A DNA stretch of 64,000 nucleotides, taken from Salinicoccus halitifaciens (GTDB lineage Bacteria > Bacillota > Bacilli > Staphylococcales > Salinicoccaceae). The stretch spans positions 182,497 to 246,496 of the forward strand of contig NZ_JAJNCU010000008.1 in assembly GCF_021026095.1 (NCBI RefSeq), read 5' to 3'. The position numbers and the translations under genes were made by a program. The notes beneath the pieces were generated by a model, which saw only the letters and a list, made by a program, of their open reading frames with translations, was not told the origin of the DNA and ran no database searches. Of the stretch, positions 51,048-60,009 are shown one piece after another; within the stretch, counting starts at the first letter, position 1; each line of letters begins with the position of its first letter.

Positions 51048-51857
51048 CTAAATCTGTGCCTGCTCCTTGACGAAATCGTCCACCGTCGCATCGGCATGTT
51101 CATCAAAATAGATGCAGATCTGATGGCCCATGATGCATTCGATGTTGATTTCCATTTCATATATGTCTTCAAGGATATCTTTCTTGATCACTTCATTCTT
51201 GGTGCCGCTGATCGCAACTTCGCCGTCTTTCAGTGCAACGATGTTATCCGAATAACATGATGCGAAGTTGATATCATGTATGACGATGATGATCGTCTTA
51301 TTCCTCTCGCGCACAAGACGCCTCAAAATCTGCATGATCTGCACCGAGTGCTTCATATCCAGATTGTTGAGCGGTTCATCCAGGAAGATATACTCCGTAT
51401 CCTGGGCGATCGTCATTGCGATGTATGCACGCTGCCTCTGTCCGCCTGAGAGTTCATCTATGAACCTGTCTTCAAATTCACCGAGCTCCATGTAATCGAT
51501 GGCTTCGTCTATGAGCGCATTGTCCTCGTCGGTCAACCGCCCTTTTGAATAGGGATAACGTCCGAATGCAATCAGCTCGCGGACGGTGATCTTCAATTCA
51601 AGATGATTGGACTGCTTCAGTATCGAGATCTTTTTGGCAAGTTCACTGTTCGGCTGTGTGAAGATGTTTTCACCTTCCAGCAGCACATCACCTGAATCGT
51701 TGTCCAGGAGCCGTGTGATCATGGACAGGACGGTACTTTTCCCCGCCCCGTTCGGGCCGATCAATGAAGTGATCTTTCCTTTCGCAATCGATAACGATAC
51801 ATCATCCACCACTTTTTTGTCACCGTACAGCTTTGTGATTCCTTTGACGCTAATCAT
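51048..51857 (-). CDS. sstC: iron-siderophore ABC transporter ATPase SstC
   Basis: A 269-residue ABC ATPase of the siderophore/vitamin B12 importer class. Walker A GPNGAGKST (about 34-42), the Q-loop, the signature LSGGQRQRAY (about 137-146) and Walker B YIFLDEPLNNLDM (about 156-168) are intact. Its ATG overlaps sstB by 4 bases. It powers uptake through SstA/SstB. Confidence 0.96.
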   Translation of the reverse strand: MISVKGITKLYGDKKVVDDVSLSIAKGKITSLIGPNGAGKSTVLSMITRLLDNDSGDVLLEGENIFTQPNSELAKKISILKQSNHLELKITVRELIAFGRYPYSKGRLTDEDNALIDEAIDYMELGEFEDRFIDELSGGQRQRAYIAMTIAQDTEYIFLDEPLNNLDMKHSVQIMQILRRLVRERNKTIIIVIHDINFASCYSDNIVALKDGEVAISGTKNEVIKKDILEDIYEMEINIECIMGHQICIYFDEHADATVDDFVKEQAQI

Positions 51858-52813
51858 TTGCGTCCCCTCCTAAGCATTAAATAAATAAAGTAAACGCCGC
51901 CGACTAAGTTGATTATAACACTGATTTCCACACTGTTCTGAAAAACGAACTGGACGATCATCTGTCCGAGGACAAGTGCGATGATGCTGATCAAGGATGT
52001 GCCCACCAACAGATATACATGTTTATACGTCTTGAAAAGTTCATGGGCTATGTTCACGACGAGCAGGCCCAGGAACATGATCGGTCCGACGAGCGCCGTC
52101 GACACCGATACGAGGATTGCGATTATGACAAGGAGCTGTGAAACTTTCCTGTCATAATTGACGCCGAGGTTGATTGCGGCATCCCTGCCGAGCGCCAGTA
52201 CATCGAGCGAATGAAAATCCATGAACACGATGATGAGCATGATGATGAGTATGACTGCCGTAAGCACCATCAGGTTTTCATTGACCGCATTGAACGATGC
52301 AAATAACGCATTCTGTAAAACCAAAAAGTCATCGGGGCTGATCAGCTGCTGCATGAATGTGGACAGGTTTCCAAAAAACGTCCCGAGTATGATTCCGATG
52401 AGCAGTAATATGAATATGTTGTTCCTCGTGAGCCTGAACAGGTACTTGAACACGAAAAGCGTGAACAAAGTGAGCATGATGAGGCTGAGGAAATAGTTCA
52501 ACTGTGAATTCAAAAGCAGGGGCGAGCTCACGCCTGCCAGGAAGACGATCGTCGTCTGTATGAAGACGTACACCGAATCCAGTCCCATTATCGAAGGTGT
52601 CAGGATCCTGTTTTTCACGATGGTCTGGAAAATCACCGTTGAAACCGCGATGGCAACTCCGACTATGACGATGGCAGCCACACGCCGGATGCGTGAGGGC
52701 GCCTGATAAAAGAAGATATCCATATCGATTTGATAGAGCAGATAAAAGCCTGTCACAAGGAGCGTCAGTATGGACAGCCCCAAAAGGAGTTTATTCTTGT
52801 AGTCTTTAAGCAT
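51854..52813 (-). CDS. sstB: iron-siderophore ABC transporter permease SstB
   Basis: A 319-residue FecCD-family permease with about nine to ten membrane helices, e.g. VAAIVIVGVAIAVSTVIFQ and GPIMFLGLLVVNIAHELF. The conserved cytoplasmic coupling loop with ALGRDAAINLGVN (about 205-220) contacts the ATPase. It overlaps sstA by 8 bases and sstC by 4, so the operon is tightly coupled. It forms the membrane channel with SstA. Confidence 0.95.
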   Translation of the reverse strand: MLKDYKNKLLLGLSILTLLVTGFYLLYQIDMDIFFYQAPSRIRRVAAIVIVGVAIAVSTVIFQTIVKNRILTPSIMGLDSVYVFIQTTIVFLAGVSSPLLLNSQLNYFLSLIMLTLFTLFVFKYLFRLTRNNIFILLLIGIILGTFFGNLSTFMQQLISPDDFLVLQNALFASFNAVNENLMVLTAVILIIMLIIVFMDFHSLDVLALGRDAAINLGVNYDRKVSQLLVIIAILVSVSTALVGPIMFLGLLVVNIAHELFKTYKHVYLLVGTSLISIIALVLGQMIVQFVFQNSVEISVIINLVGGVYFIYLMLRRGRK

Positions 52814-53774
52814 TTGTCTTCACCCTCCTGTATATCATCCACAAGAAGATGAAGCTGCCGAATATCGCGATCATCAGACCGACCGATATTTCGTATGGAT
52901 AAATAAGTACTCTGCCCAGTATGTCACAGAACATGACGAAGATCGCACCGAGAACTGCAGTGGAGTAGATCGTCTTCTGAAGGTGATCACCTTTGAACAT
53001 CGATACGATGTTCGGGATGATCAGTCCGAGGAAGGGCAGCATGCCCACCGTCACCACGACCAGCGCCGTGATTGCCGCAGTGATGAAGAGCCCGGTATAT
53101 AAAACCCTCGTGTAATTCATTCCAAGGTTTTTGGAGAAATCCTCCCCCATGCCGGCCACAGTGAACTGATTTGCAAATAAAACCGCGATGATGAGCAATG
53201 GAATACTTATGTATAGAATTTCATACCTTCCGGAGATGACGGTTGAAAAGCTGCCGTGCATCCATCCGGATATGACCTGCAGTGAATTCGTCCTGAGTGC
53301 AATGAAGGTCGCTATGCTTGAAACCACACCGCCGAGCATCAGCCCGATCAACGGGACGAAAATCACATCTTTCAATTTGATTCTGGTGATGATCTGCATG
53401 AAGAGCAGTGTGCCGAAAATCGCAAGCGCCAGTGAGAACGCCAGCCTGCCGAACAGGTTGATCGCCGGGAACATGACGAGCCCGATCAGTATGCCGAGCT
53501 GTGCCCAGTCCATCGTCCCCGCCGTCGTGGGAGATACGAATTTGTTGCGGGTCAGCTGCTGCATGATCAAACCGCTGACAGCAAGGGATGCACCCGCTAT
53601 GATGATGGAAACGGTCCTTGGGAACCTGCTGGTTGCCAGTGTGTTCTGCTGCTGTTCCGACAAGTTGAATATTTCGTTTATAGATAGTGGAATTACTCCT
53701 ACAAACATTGAAATTATTGATAGGATTATAAGTATGATAATCAATATATCAAGACGAAATAATTTTTGTGCCAT
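52806..53774 (-). CDS. sstA: iron-siderophore ABC transporter permease SstA
   Basis: A 322-residue FecCD-family permease from the ATG at 53774. Typical segments are FPRTVSIIIAGASLAVSGLIMQQLTRN-like helix 2, AGMGEDFSKNLGMNYTRV (coupling region) and LPFLGLIIPNIVSMF. The open frame extends 19 codons upstream through the Fur box and is therefore not used. First gene of sstABCD; a perfect Fur box lies 17 bases before the start. In S. aureus the same four genes also lie beside nrdIEF and murB. Confidence 0.95.
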   Translation of the reverse strand: MAQKLFRLDILIIILIILSIISMFVGVIPLSINEIFNLSEQQQNTLATSRFPRTVSIIIAGASLAVSGLIMQQLTRNKFVSPTTAGTMDWAQLGILIGLVMFPAINLFGRLAFSLALAIFGTLLFMQIITRIKLKDVIFVPLIGLMLGGVVSSIATFIALRTNSLQVISGWMHGSFSTVISGRYEILYISIPLLIIAVLFANQFTVAGMGEDFSKNLGMNYTRVLYTGLFITAAITALVVVTVGMLPFLGLIIPNIVSMFKGDHLQKTIYSTAVLGAIFVMFCDILGRVLIYPYEISVGLMIAIFGSFIFLWMIYRRVKTNA

Positions 53775-53790
53775 TTCCACCATCCTTAAC

Positions 53791-53850
53791 TGATAATGAT
53801 TATCAATACGATCATAATTAGTATTATACACCGTATATCTCGATTTTCAA
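53791..53850 (-). promoter_or_regulatory. Fur box and promoter of sstABCD
   Basis: TGATAATGATTATCA (53791-53805) is a perfect 7-1-7 Fur box. Upstream, TTGAAA (53845-53850) and TATAAT (53823-53828) with a 16-base spacer form the promoter; the box lies about 11-25 bases after the start site, so iron-loaded Fur would block early elongation or opening. Confidence 0.9.
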
Positions 53851-53872
53851 GCTGGAAGAGTGACAATCCCAA

Positions 53873-53899
53873 GAAAAAACTACCTTTGGCAAGGTAGTT
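53873..53899 (-). terminator. terminator after SDR-like gene
   Basis: Stem AACTACCTT / AAGGTAGTT (53878-53899) with a 4-base loop, then TTTTTTC on minus. It separates the SDR-like gene from sstA. Confidence 0.9.
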
Positions 53900-54583
53900 T
53901 TAATTGATGATTATCGTTTCTCCCGTGGGCTGGCTGCCCCCGTCCGATAAAATATCCATTAATGTATTGATGGCCTGTGGGTTGGACCGCTCCAGCGAAT
54001 CCTCCATGGATTCCTTGTATGAAGGTCTGTAACTGAGTGCATACACATCGATGTCTTCCTTACTGAGCTCGATCGCCGTCGAGTGGGTCAGCGCTTCGAT
54101 GGCACCCGTCACAGTATAGTATAAATTGCGTTCATAAACTTCTTCAAAGGAAGGTTCAATCACATTGATGATTTTCGCTTCACTTTCATCCTTCAGAAGC
54201 GGACGCAGCACTCTTGTGCCGAGATAAGTGCCCCACACGTGCTCATAGACCACTTCGTTGAATTCTTCGAACGTCAAGTCATAGATTGATTTGCTTTCAC
54301 TGTGGATCGTGTGGATCAGGATGATGCCATTCAGGCTGTCGAAGTCCCGCTCTATTTCAGAGAGCACATTCTGCCAGTCGATTTCCTTCGATTGCTGCAG
54401 CAGTACAGCACTGTGATGCCCCCCGGACCCTTCCTGTATCTCTTCGAGCAACCGGTCCAGTGCAACATGGTCCAACCCCGTCAGGATCAGATTGGCACCG
54501 ACACCCGCAAGGTGTTTGGATAAATCAGAACCAAGAGGCGATGTCGCATTGGCTATGATATAAGTCTTATCATCCAGTCTCAT
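53900..54583 (-). CDS. SDR-like protein lacking the catalytic lysine
   Basis: A 227-residue Rossmann-fold protein related to short-chain dehydrogenases. The nucleotide loop is altered (ANATSPLGSDL at 11-21 instead of TGxxxGIG). The catalytic Tyr156 is present, but the Lys four residues later is Gly160 (YTVTG). The NNAG strand reads LIHTIH. It is therefore probably not a normal oxidoreductase; a binding or structural role is possible. AGGAGG precedes the ATG. It is monocistronic, placed upstream of sstA with its own terminator and no iron box seen. Substrate unknown. Confidence 0.75.
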   Translation of the reverse strand: MRLDDKTYIIANATSPLGSDLSKHLAGVGANLILTGLDHVALDRLLEEIQEGSGGHHSAVLLQQSKEIDWQNVLSEIERDFDSLNGIILIHTIHSESKSIYDLTFEEFNEVVYEHVWGTYLGTRVLRPLLKDESEAKIINVIEPSFEEVYERNLYYTVTGAIEALTHSTAIELSKEDIDVYALSYRPSYKESMEDSLERSNPQAINTLMDILSDGGSQPTGETIIIN

Positions 54584-54659
54584 GTTTACCTCCTGCTACT
54601 GTGATACCAGTATTATACCCAATCGGACATTGGATTACACAGATTTTCGCCTGCAGGAA

Positions 54660-55067
54660 TTATTCCACGATGACCTCCGAGCTTGGCATCGTGTGCAGTG
54701 AGTATGCATCGACATGGGAGATGACGGTGTATGTACCCGCTTCTTCGAAAGTATATTCCACGGTGTACTCGCCGTTACCGGAATGTTCGGCATCGATTTC
54801 CTCAACCGTTTCGCCTTCCTCGTCCTGGATTTCAAACATCACACGGTCCGCATCGGTCACATCTTCGTCGTTCGATGTCACATAGGCCGTCAGGACTTCA
54901 GTGTCCCCTGCCATGATATGGTCCGGTGCGGCAAGATCGACTTCCAGCGTCCTCATCTCATCGGAGTCGGGCGCATCATGGTTCATTTCCCCGGAGTCCC
55001 CGCCGTTGCCGCAGCCTGCAAGGAGGATGCCTGTAAATAATACGAGCAATAAAGATTTAAGTTTCAT
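54660..55067 (-). CDS. YtkA/FixH-like lipoprotein
   Basis: A 135-residue lipoprotein from the ATG at 55067: signal peptide with lipobox LAGC (Cys19), an acidic His/Met-containing linker (GEMNHDAPDSDEM) and a single beta-sandwich domain (about 45-135) like YtkA/FixH, with EVLTAYVTSNDEDV and GEYTVEYTFEEAGTYTV. Related proteins are linked to copper or cytochrome oxidase assembly, but none of those genes is nearby. AAGGAG lies about 9 bases before the chosen ATG; an earlier frame start at 55091 lacks a site. Confidence 0.75.
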   Translation of the reverse strand: MKLKSLLLVLFTGILLAGCGNGGDSGEMNHDAPDSDEMRTLEVDLAAPDHIMAGDTEVLTAYVTSNDEDVTDADRVMFEIQDEEGETVEEIDAEHSGNGEYTVEYTFEEAGTYTVISHVDAYSLHTMPSSEVIVE

Positions 55068-55136
55068 TTGAAAAACTCCTTTCCTTATCACTATAGCATC
55101 TGTTGAAACGGCCGGCCCCCGGAGTTTATAACCATT

Positions 55137-55604
55137 TTATGACTTTATTTCACTGAGGAGGTTCGCCATTTCGATCGCGGCGGCGGCAGCGTCCGAGCCT
55201 TTGTTCCCGAGCTTAGTTCCGGCGCGCTCTATCGCCTGCTCTATCGTCTCCGTCGTGATTACCCCGAACATCACCGGCACATTTGTCGAAAGGCCCGCTT
55301 CCATGATGCCGGATGCAGCCTGGCTGCAGACATAATCATAATGGGTCGTGCTGCCCCTTATGACACAGCCGAGGCCGATGATTGCATCATACTTCCCCGA
55401 TTCCGCCATCTGTTTTGCAGCGATCGGTATTTCGAATGCACCCGGTACATAGGCGAGGTCGATGTCTTCAGCATCCACACCGTGGGCGGTCAGCGTACCT
55501 TCCGCACCGGCGATCAGCCTCTCCGTGATAAAGTCATTGAACCTGCCCGCAACGATCGCGACCTTTAAATTTTCACCTTTCATGCCTGTCTGAATGATAT
55601 TCAT
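55137..55604 (-). CDS. ribH: 6,7-dimethyl-8-ribityllumazine synthase
   Basis: A 155-residue enzyme that condenses 5-amino-6-ribitylaminouracil with 3,4-dihydroxybutanone 4-phosphate; it forms 60-mer capsids with riboflavin synthase inside. Substrate-binding motifs are seen: [34 protein letters not shown] (catalytic His in this segment) and [17 protein letters not shown]. It overlaps ribBA by 4 bases after AGGAGG and is the last gene of the operon. No obvious terminator hairpin lies right after it; 55100-55115 is GC-rich. Confidence 0.97.
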   Translation of the reverse strand: MNIIQTGMKGENLKVAIVAGRFNDFITERLIAGAEGTLTAHGVDAEDIDLAYVPGAFEIPIAAKQMAESGKYDAIIGLGCVIRGSTTHYDYVCSQAASGIMEAGLSTNVPVMFGVITTETIEQAIERAGTKLGNKGSDAAAAAIEMANLLSEIKS

Positions 55605-56788
55605 TTTGTTTCCTCCTGTAATTGATGGCCGAGCTTCTCTTCTTTGACGTTCAGGTAGTCGGCATTATTGACGTTCGCTTCTATGATGTGACTGCGTCTG
55701 TTGACTTCGATTCCTTCCTTTTCAAGGCCCGACACTTTGGCCGGGTTGTTGCTCAGCAGCGTCACCTGGTGGAGTCCGAGGCTTTTCAGCATCCCCGCCG
55801 CCGCTTCATAAGTCCTGAGGTCCGCATCAAATCCGAGATGTGCATTGGCCGTCACCGTATCAAATCCCTGCTCGATCAGCTCATAGGCTTTGAGCTTATT
55901 CAAAAGGCCGATGCCCCTGCCTTCCTGGCGCATATACAGGATGACGCCGTCTTCGGCACTCATGATTTTCATCGCGAGGTCCAGCTGTTCCCCGCAGTCG
56001 CAGCGCTCACTGTGGAAAACATCGCCCGTCAGGCATTCCGAATGAATCCTTACATTCATATTCGCGCGCACTTCCCCGTGAAGGAGCGCGATGTGTTCCT
56101 CGCCCGTCACCCTGTCCTTGAAGCCGAACATTTTGAAACTGCCGTATCTGGTCGGCATCTTGACTTCACTGTCCAGCGCCACCCGGTGATTCGAGGCAAT
56201 ATATGCTTTCAGGTCTTCTATCGTGATCATCTTCAGTCCGTGCTTCTCTTTATATGACTTCAAATCGTCGACCCTTGCCATCGTACCATCGTCATTCATG
56301 ATTTCGCATATGACGCCTGCAGGCTTTGCGTCCGTCAGCCAGCAGAGGTCGACCGCCGCCTCGGTATGCCCCATCCTCTCGAGCACCCCGCCGTCCTTTG
56401 CGACGAGCGGGAATATATGGCCGGGTGTATTGAAATCCGCCGACCTTGTGTTGTCGTCAATCAATGCCTGTATCGTATCAAAACGTTCAAATGCACTGAT
56501 GCCCGTCGTCGTGGACGCATGGTCTATAGAGACGGTGAAGGCCGTGCCGTGCGGATCGCTGTTTTTCTCCGCCATCGGCGAAAGCTCAAGCTTTTGTGCT
56601 ATGGATTTCGAGATCGGCGCGCAGATCAGGCCGCGCCCGTGCGTTGCCATGAAGTTGATGGACTCCGGCTGCATATATTCCGCAATGCCGACGAGGTCTC
56701 CCTCGTTTTCCCTGTCTTCATCATCGACGACGATGATCAGCCTTCCCTGCCTCAAATCTTCGAGCGCTGATTTTATTGAATCAAACAT
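55601..56788 (-). CDS. ribBA: bifunctional DHBP synthase / GTP cyclohydrolase II
   Basis: A 395-residue fusion that makes both early riboflavin precursors. The N-terminal DHBP synthase (about 1-200) has [12 protein letters not shown] (21-32) and [10 protein letters not shown] (about 50-59). The C-terminal GTP cyclohydrolase II (about 205-395) has the zinc ligands in [19 protein letters not shown] and [13 protein letters not shown]. It starts 8 bases inside ribE. Both products feed RibD and RibH in this operon. Confidence 0.97.
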   Translation of the reverse strand: MFDSIKSALEDLRQGRLIIVVDDEDRENEGDLVGIAEYMQPESINFMATHGRGLICAPISKSIAQKLELSPMAEKNSDPHGTAFTVSIDHASTTTGISAFERFDTIQALIDDNTRSADFNTPGHIFPLVAKDGGVLERMGHTEAAVDLCWLTDAKPAGVICEIMNDDGTMARVDDLKSYKEKHGLKMITIEDLKAYIASNHRVALDSEVKMPTRYGSFKMFGFKDRVTGEEHIALLHGEVRANMNVRIHSECLTGDVFHSERCDCGEQLDLAMKIMSAEDGVILYMRQEGRGIGLLNKLKAYELIEQGFDTVTANAHLGFDADLRTYEAAAGMLKSLGLHQVTLLSNNPAKVSGLEKEGIEVNRRSHIIEANVNNADYLNVKEEKLGHQLQEETK

Positions 56789-57410
56789 TCAGACCACCTG
56801 CTTTCAATAATTCTGCATCGCCGTTTTTAAGCAGATGCTCCACATATTTTACGATTTGATCCGCTTCAATGTTCACCTTATCGCCTGTCGCCTTGTCCGA
56901 TAATATCGTACGCTCCAAAGTTTCCGGGATGAGGTTCAGCGTGATGACCGACGCCCCGTGATCGACTTCGAATAAAGTGAGGCTTGTGCCGTCGATCGTC
57001 ACTGAACCCTGATCCGTCATATATTTCATCAGACGTTTCGGGCAAGCCACCTTCATGACCAGGGCGTTGCCGTCATGCCTCAGGGAAACGACTTCCCCTG
57101 TGCCGTCGACATGGCCGCTGACGAGATGGCCGCCGAGGCGGTCCGACAATCTCACCGCCCTCTCGAGATTCACCGCGTCGCCGGTCTGGATGCCGTCAAG
57201 GCTCGTGATCCGCTTCGTTTCATTGATCATCGTCACCTTGAATGACTCCGGGCTTATGTCATATGCCGTGAGGCAGGCACCGTTCACGGCGATGGAATCA
57301 CCTTCTTTGATGTCATCGAGCGTTGTGTGTGTGATCTTTATTTCCGTATCTTCCTCTGAACTTCTGATTTCTGCGATTCTGCCTTTTTCTTCAATCAAAC
57401 CTGTAAACAT
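56781..57410 (-). CDS. ribE: riboflavin synthase alpha chain
   Basis: A 209-residue enzyme made of two similar lumazine-binding barrels (about 1-97 and 98-195). It dismutates two lumazines to riboflavin. The N-terminal MFTGLIEEKGRI and the repeat motifs SIAVNGACLTA and SVTIDGTSLTL are typical. Its ATG follows the ribD stop directly (TAG-ATG) with AGGAGG inside ribD, so translation is coupled. Confidence 0.97.
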   Translation of the reverse strand: MFTGLIEEKGRIAEIRSSEEDTEIKITHTTLDDIKEGDSIAVNGACLTAYDISPESFKVTMINETKRITSLDGIQTGDAVNLERAVRLSDRLGGHLVSGHVDGTGEVVSLRHDGNALVMKVACPKRLMKYMTDQGSVTIDGTSLTLFEVDHGASVITLNLIPETLERTILSDKATGDKVNIEADQIVKYVEHLLKNGDAELLKAGGLNV

Positions 57411-58448
57411 CTAATTCCTCCTGTAAGTCAATTTTAAATCTGACCGGAGTTTTTCGACGTCTGCAAGTTCCAGCTCAATCGTTTCTTCCATGCCGCTGAG
57501 TGCATCTTGAAACAGTTCATGCCTGGACCTGCCAAATAATTTCGGGGCAATGTATAAAATCATCTGGTCGTAAAGTCCGCTCTTGATGAAGGCAGTATGT
57601 ATCCGGCTGCCGCCTTCAACCAAAACACTGCCGATATCGTAATCAATGTATAACTTCTTCAATATTTCCTCGTATGAAAAATCGCCGTATTCAATATCGT
57701 AAACATTATCGAATTCACGATTCTCCTCATTCGATGTGAAGATGACCGGTTTCTCCGGATGCTTTTCCAGGTTCAATCCCTCTGTAAGCATCCGTTCCCC
57801 GAGCAGGATGACGGGTCTCGGATGATTCCCCCCGCCCCCGATCCTTGCGGTCAGCATCGGATCGTCACGCATCAGTGTGCCTCCGCCGATGAGTATCGCG
57901 TCATGTGAATGACGCAGATGCTGCACATCTTCACGTGCGGACCCGCCGGTGATCCATTTGCTTGTGCCGTCATCAAGTGCCATCTTGCCGTCGAGACTCA
58001 TCGCACCCTTCAAAGTCACCATCGGCCGTCCGGCCGCCAGGTGGGTGAAGAACGTCTCGTAAAGTGCGTCCGCTTCATAATGCGGCTGATGCTCTGCATA
58101 AATCCCGGCCGCCTCCAGCACTTCGTGGCCGGAGACTTTTGGATTTTCATCCTGCACTGCGTAAAACACTCTTTTGATGCCGGCTTTTTTGATGGCATCC
58201 GTGCACGGCGGCGTCCTGCCGTGATGCGAACACGGCTCCAGCGTGACATAGATGTCTGCGCCTTCAGGGTCGGTGATGCATGATTTGATTGCACGCACTT
58301 CCGCATGATCCGTCCCCATCGCGAGATGGCTGCCTGCGCCGATCACCACGCCGTCTTTTACGATAACCGCACCGACCGGCGGGTTGCGGCGCGTCTGGCC
58401 ATCTGAAATTTTCGCCATTGCGATCGCTTTTTCCATGTAAATGCCCAA
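57411..58448 (-). CDS. ribD: bifunctional diaminohydroxyphosphoribosylaminopyrimidine deaminase / reductase
   Basis: A 345-residue two-domain enzyme for the second and third steps of riboflavin synthesis. The N-terminal cytidine-deaminase-like domain (about 1-145) has HAEVRAI and TLEPCSHHGRTPPC zinc motifs; the C-terminal NADPH reductase domain (about 146-345) has KGAMSLDGKMA and VEGGSRIHTAFI. The start chosen is a TTG at 58448, 6 bases after GGAGG; an ATG four codons later is too far from that site. First gene of the operon, read through the FMN riboswitch. Confidence 0.96.
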   Translation of the reverse strand: MGIYMEKAIAMAKISDGQTRRNPPVGAVIVKDGVVIGAGSHLAMGTDHAEVRAIKSCITDPEGADIYVTLEPCSHHGRTPPCTDAIKKAGIKRVFYAVQDENPKVSGHEVLEAAGIYAEHQPHYEADALYETFFTHLAAGRPMVTLKGAMSLDGKMALDDGTSKWITGGSAREDVQHLRHSHDAILIGGGTLMRDDPMLTARIGGGGNHPRPVILLGERMLTEGLNLEKHPEKPVIFTSNEENREFDNVYDIEYGDFSYEEILKKLYIDYDIGSVLVEGGSRIHTAFIKSGLYDQMILYIAPKLFGRSRHELFQDALSGMEETIELELADVEKLRSDLKLTYRRN

Positions 58449-58466
58449 GTCTTCCCTCCTGAAATA

Positions 58467-58500
58467 AAAAAAGCCCCGATGAAAAAATCTTCATCAGGAC
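58467..58500 (-). terminator. leader terminator of FMN riboswitch
   Basis: Stem CCTGATGA / TCATCGGG-type (about 58475-58499), followed on minus by GCTTTTTTTATTTC, between the aptamer and the ribD ribosome site. With FMN bound to the aptamer this hairpin should form and stop transcription. Confidence 0.85.
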
Positions 58501-58575
58501 TTAAAAATTGTATGCCAAATAATGTGGTGCATGAAAGCAACACAAACTAAACGTATCGTATAAAATACGTCTGCA

Positions 58576-58708
58576 TCATTCTCTCTCCCATCCAGACTCT
58601 AACTGTCGGCTTCAGATTTGCACTGAATCAGCCATACGCAATCAAACTGCGTACAGGTCGCGGGCTTTAACCGCCGGTTGGGAATTTCACCCTGCCCCGA
58701 AAGAATTA
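58576..58708 (-). promoter_or_regulatory. FMN riboswitch (RFN element)
   Basis: The conserved RFN core is clear on minus: GGGGCAGGGTGAAATTCCC, ACCGGCGGTTAAAGCCCGCGA, CTGATTCAGTGCAAATCTG and GACAGTTAGAGTCTGGATGGGAGAG, in that order. P1 is formed by ATTCTTTC (58699-58706) with GAGAGAAT (58578-58585). It senses FMN and controls the rib operon by termination at 58467-58500. Confidence 0.97.
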
Positions 58709-58733
58709 TATTCAGTTGAAAAACTCTAACCTA

Positions 58734-58761
58734 ATCATATACGAATAATAGGAATTGTCAA
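58734..58761 (-). promoter_or_regulatory. promoter of rib operon
   Basis: TTGACA (58756-58761) and TATGAT (58734-58739) with a 16-base spacer, starting transcription near 58727, some 20 bases before the aptamer. A TATAAT at 58705-58710 lies within the P1 stem and is unlikely to be used. Confidence 0.8.
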
Positions 58762-58795
58762 CCAAATGAGCCAAATATATTTTACTATTCTGGAA

Positions 58796-58948
58796 ATTTC
58801 GATTATCTTTCTGATTTCGGCCTGACTTAATCGATTCGGAGACCGGATTTCGATTATCTCTATACTTTCAGTCCAACTTAATCGATTACAGGACCGGATT
58901 TCGATTATCTTCATGATTTCACATCGACTTAATCGAATTTTGAAGGTG
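58796..58948. repeat. intergenic 51 bp alternating-arm array C (three units)
   Basis: The arm TTTCGATTATC has its CGATTATC core at 58800, 58851 and 58902, and the inverted arm CTTAATCGA has its TTAATCGA core at 58827, 58878 and 58929: exactly 51 bp period for both, with the arms alternating about every 25.5 bp. Parts between arms (ACCGG at two unit junctions) are also shared. It lies between the nrdF terminator and the rib promoter. The sequence is unrelated to arrays A and B but the geometry is the same. Confidence 0.85.
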
Positions 58949-58967
58949 CCGCCTCCCGCCACTATAT

Positions 58968-59007
58968 AAAAAAGCCCCGCGGAAACCGGCAAGTTTCCCG
59001 TGGGGCT
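58968..59007 (-). terminator. terminator after nrdF
   Basis: Long stem AGCCCCACGGGAAACTTG / CGGTTTCCGCGGGGCT (58973-59007) followed by TTTTTTATATAG on minus, 14 bases after the nrdF stop. Confidence 0.92.
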
Positions 59008-59020
59008 CTTCTAAAATATT

Positions 59021-59989
59021 TTAAGTTTCAAATACGAAGTCATCATCCTGCAAAGGCTCGACGTTCAATGCAAGCACATAGCCGTCGCCTTTTACACTGA
59101 AGAAGTCGTGGTTCTTGGTCGTCGTATCCAGTGCGTTTTCAATGATCGGGTTGAATCCTTTTTCTTCATAGTAAGGTTCGAAACCGAGGTTTGCGAGTGC
59201 TTTATTGGCGTTGTATGTGACATAGTTCATGACGTCATCCGTCAGGCCGATCTTGTCATAAAGTTCTTTAGTATACTCCGCTTCATTTGCGTAAAGATCT
59301 TTCAGCATCTCATACATTTCCGTATCCGCACGCTGCTGCTCCTCCTGTGACATCTCGCCCCTCAGGCTCTGTGCATCCAGTCCGACGAAGACGCCGTGGA
59401 TGGATTCGTCAAGCAGAATTTTACGGATGACTTCACCGCTTGTCGTCATGCGTCCCTGCCCCGCCAGGTAAAGCGGATAATAGAAGCCTGAATAGAAGAG
59501 GAATGATTCAAGGAACACCGATGCAACACGTGCCATATACTGATCATAGATGGATGCATTCCTGTCGAACAGCTTATGGTAGCGGCTCACGATCTTGTCG
59601 GATTTATACACAAGATGTTTATTGTTCGGCACCCATTCATCCAGCAGTTCATTCGTTTCCTTTGAAGAAATCAGGGTGGAGAAGATATGCGAATATGATT
59701 TCGCATGGACCTGCTCCATCATCCCCATGAATGAGTAGACCGCCTTTTTACGCAGGTCGTCCGTATGCAGCAGGATGAGCGGCATGCCGTCATCCGCCTG
59801 ATGTGTGTCGAGACCCGTCAGGCCTGCAAGCACCTTTTTGAAAGTGTCCTTTTCATCATCAGACATCCCCGACCAGGAACTTAAGTCTTTTGATACTTTG
59901 AATTCGGACTCCACCCACATTTGTGAGATGTTCTGGCGCCAGAATACATTGGTCATGTCATCTTCTTTATTCCAGTTTACTGCTATCAT
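59021..59989 (-). CDS. nrdF: class Ib ribonucleotide reductase small subunit
   Basis: A 322-residue diiron/dimanganese protein that holds the tyrosyl radical needed by NrdE. Carboxylate and His ligands are seen in LTGLDTHQAD, MMEQVHAKSYSHIF and LDESIHGVFVGLDAQ; the radical Tyr lies in the SYSHIF neighbourhood. AGGAG precedes the ATG at 59989. The metal centre is activated by the flavodoxin NrdI encoded first in the operon. A terminator follows. Confidence 0.97.
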   Translation of the reverse strand: MIAVNWNKEDDMTNVFWRQNISQMWVESEFKVSKDLSSWSGMSDDEKDTFKKVLAGLTGLDTHQADDGMPLILLHTDDLRKKAVYSFMGMMEQVHAKSYSHIFSTLISSKETNELLDEWVPNNKHLVYKSDKIVSRYHKLFDRNASIYDQYMARVASVFLESFLFYSGFYYPLYLAGQGRMTTSGEVIRKILLDESIHGVFVGLDAQSLRGEMSQEEQQRADTEMYEMLKDLYANEAEYTKELYDKIGLTDDVMNYVTYNANKALANLGFEPYYEEKGFNPIIENALDTTTKNHDFFSVKGDGYVLALNVEPLQDDDFVFET

Positions 59990-60009
59990 TTATATGACTC
60001 CTTCATCTA

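Noticed and set aside
58705-58710. TATAAT as -10 of the rib operon
   Set aside because: It overlaps the P1 stem of the FMN aptamer, so a transcript from it would lack the 5' arm; TTGACA/TATGAT upstream fits better.
58735-58992. Minus-strand open frame with repeats over array C
   Set aside because: It begins within the nrdF terminator region, has no ribosome site and runs through the rib promoter; a by-product of the 51 bp period.
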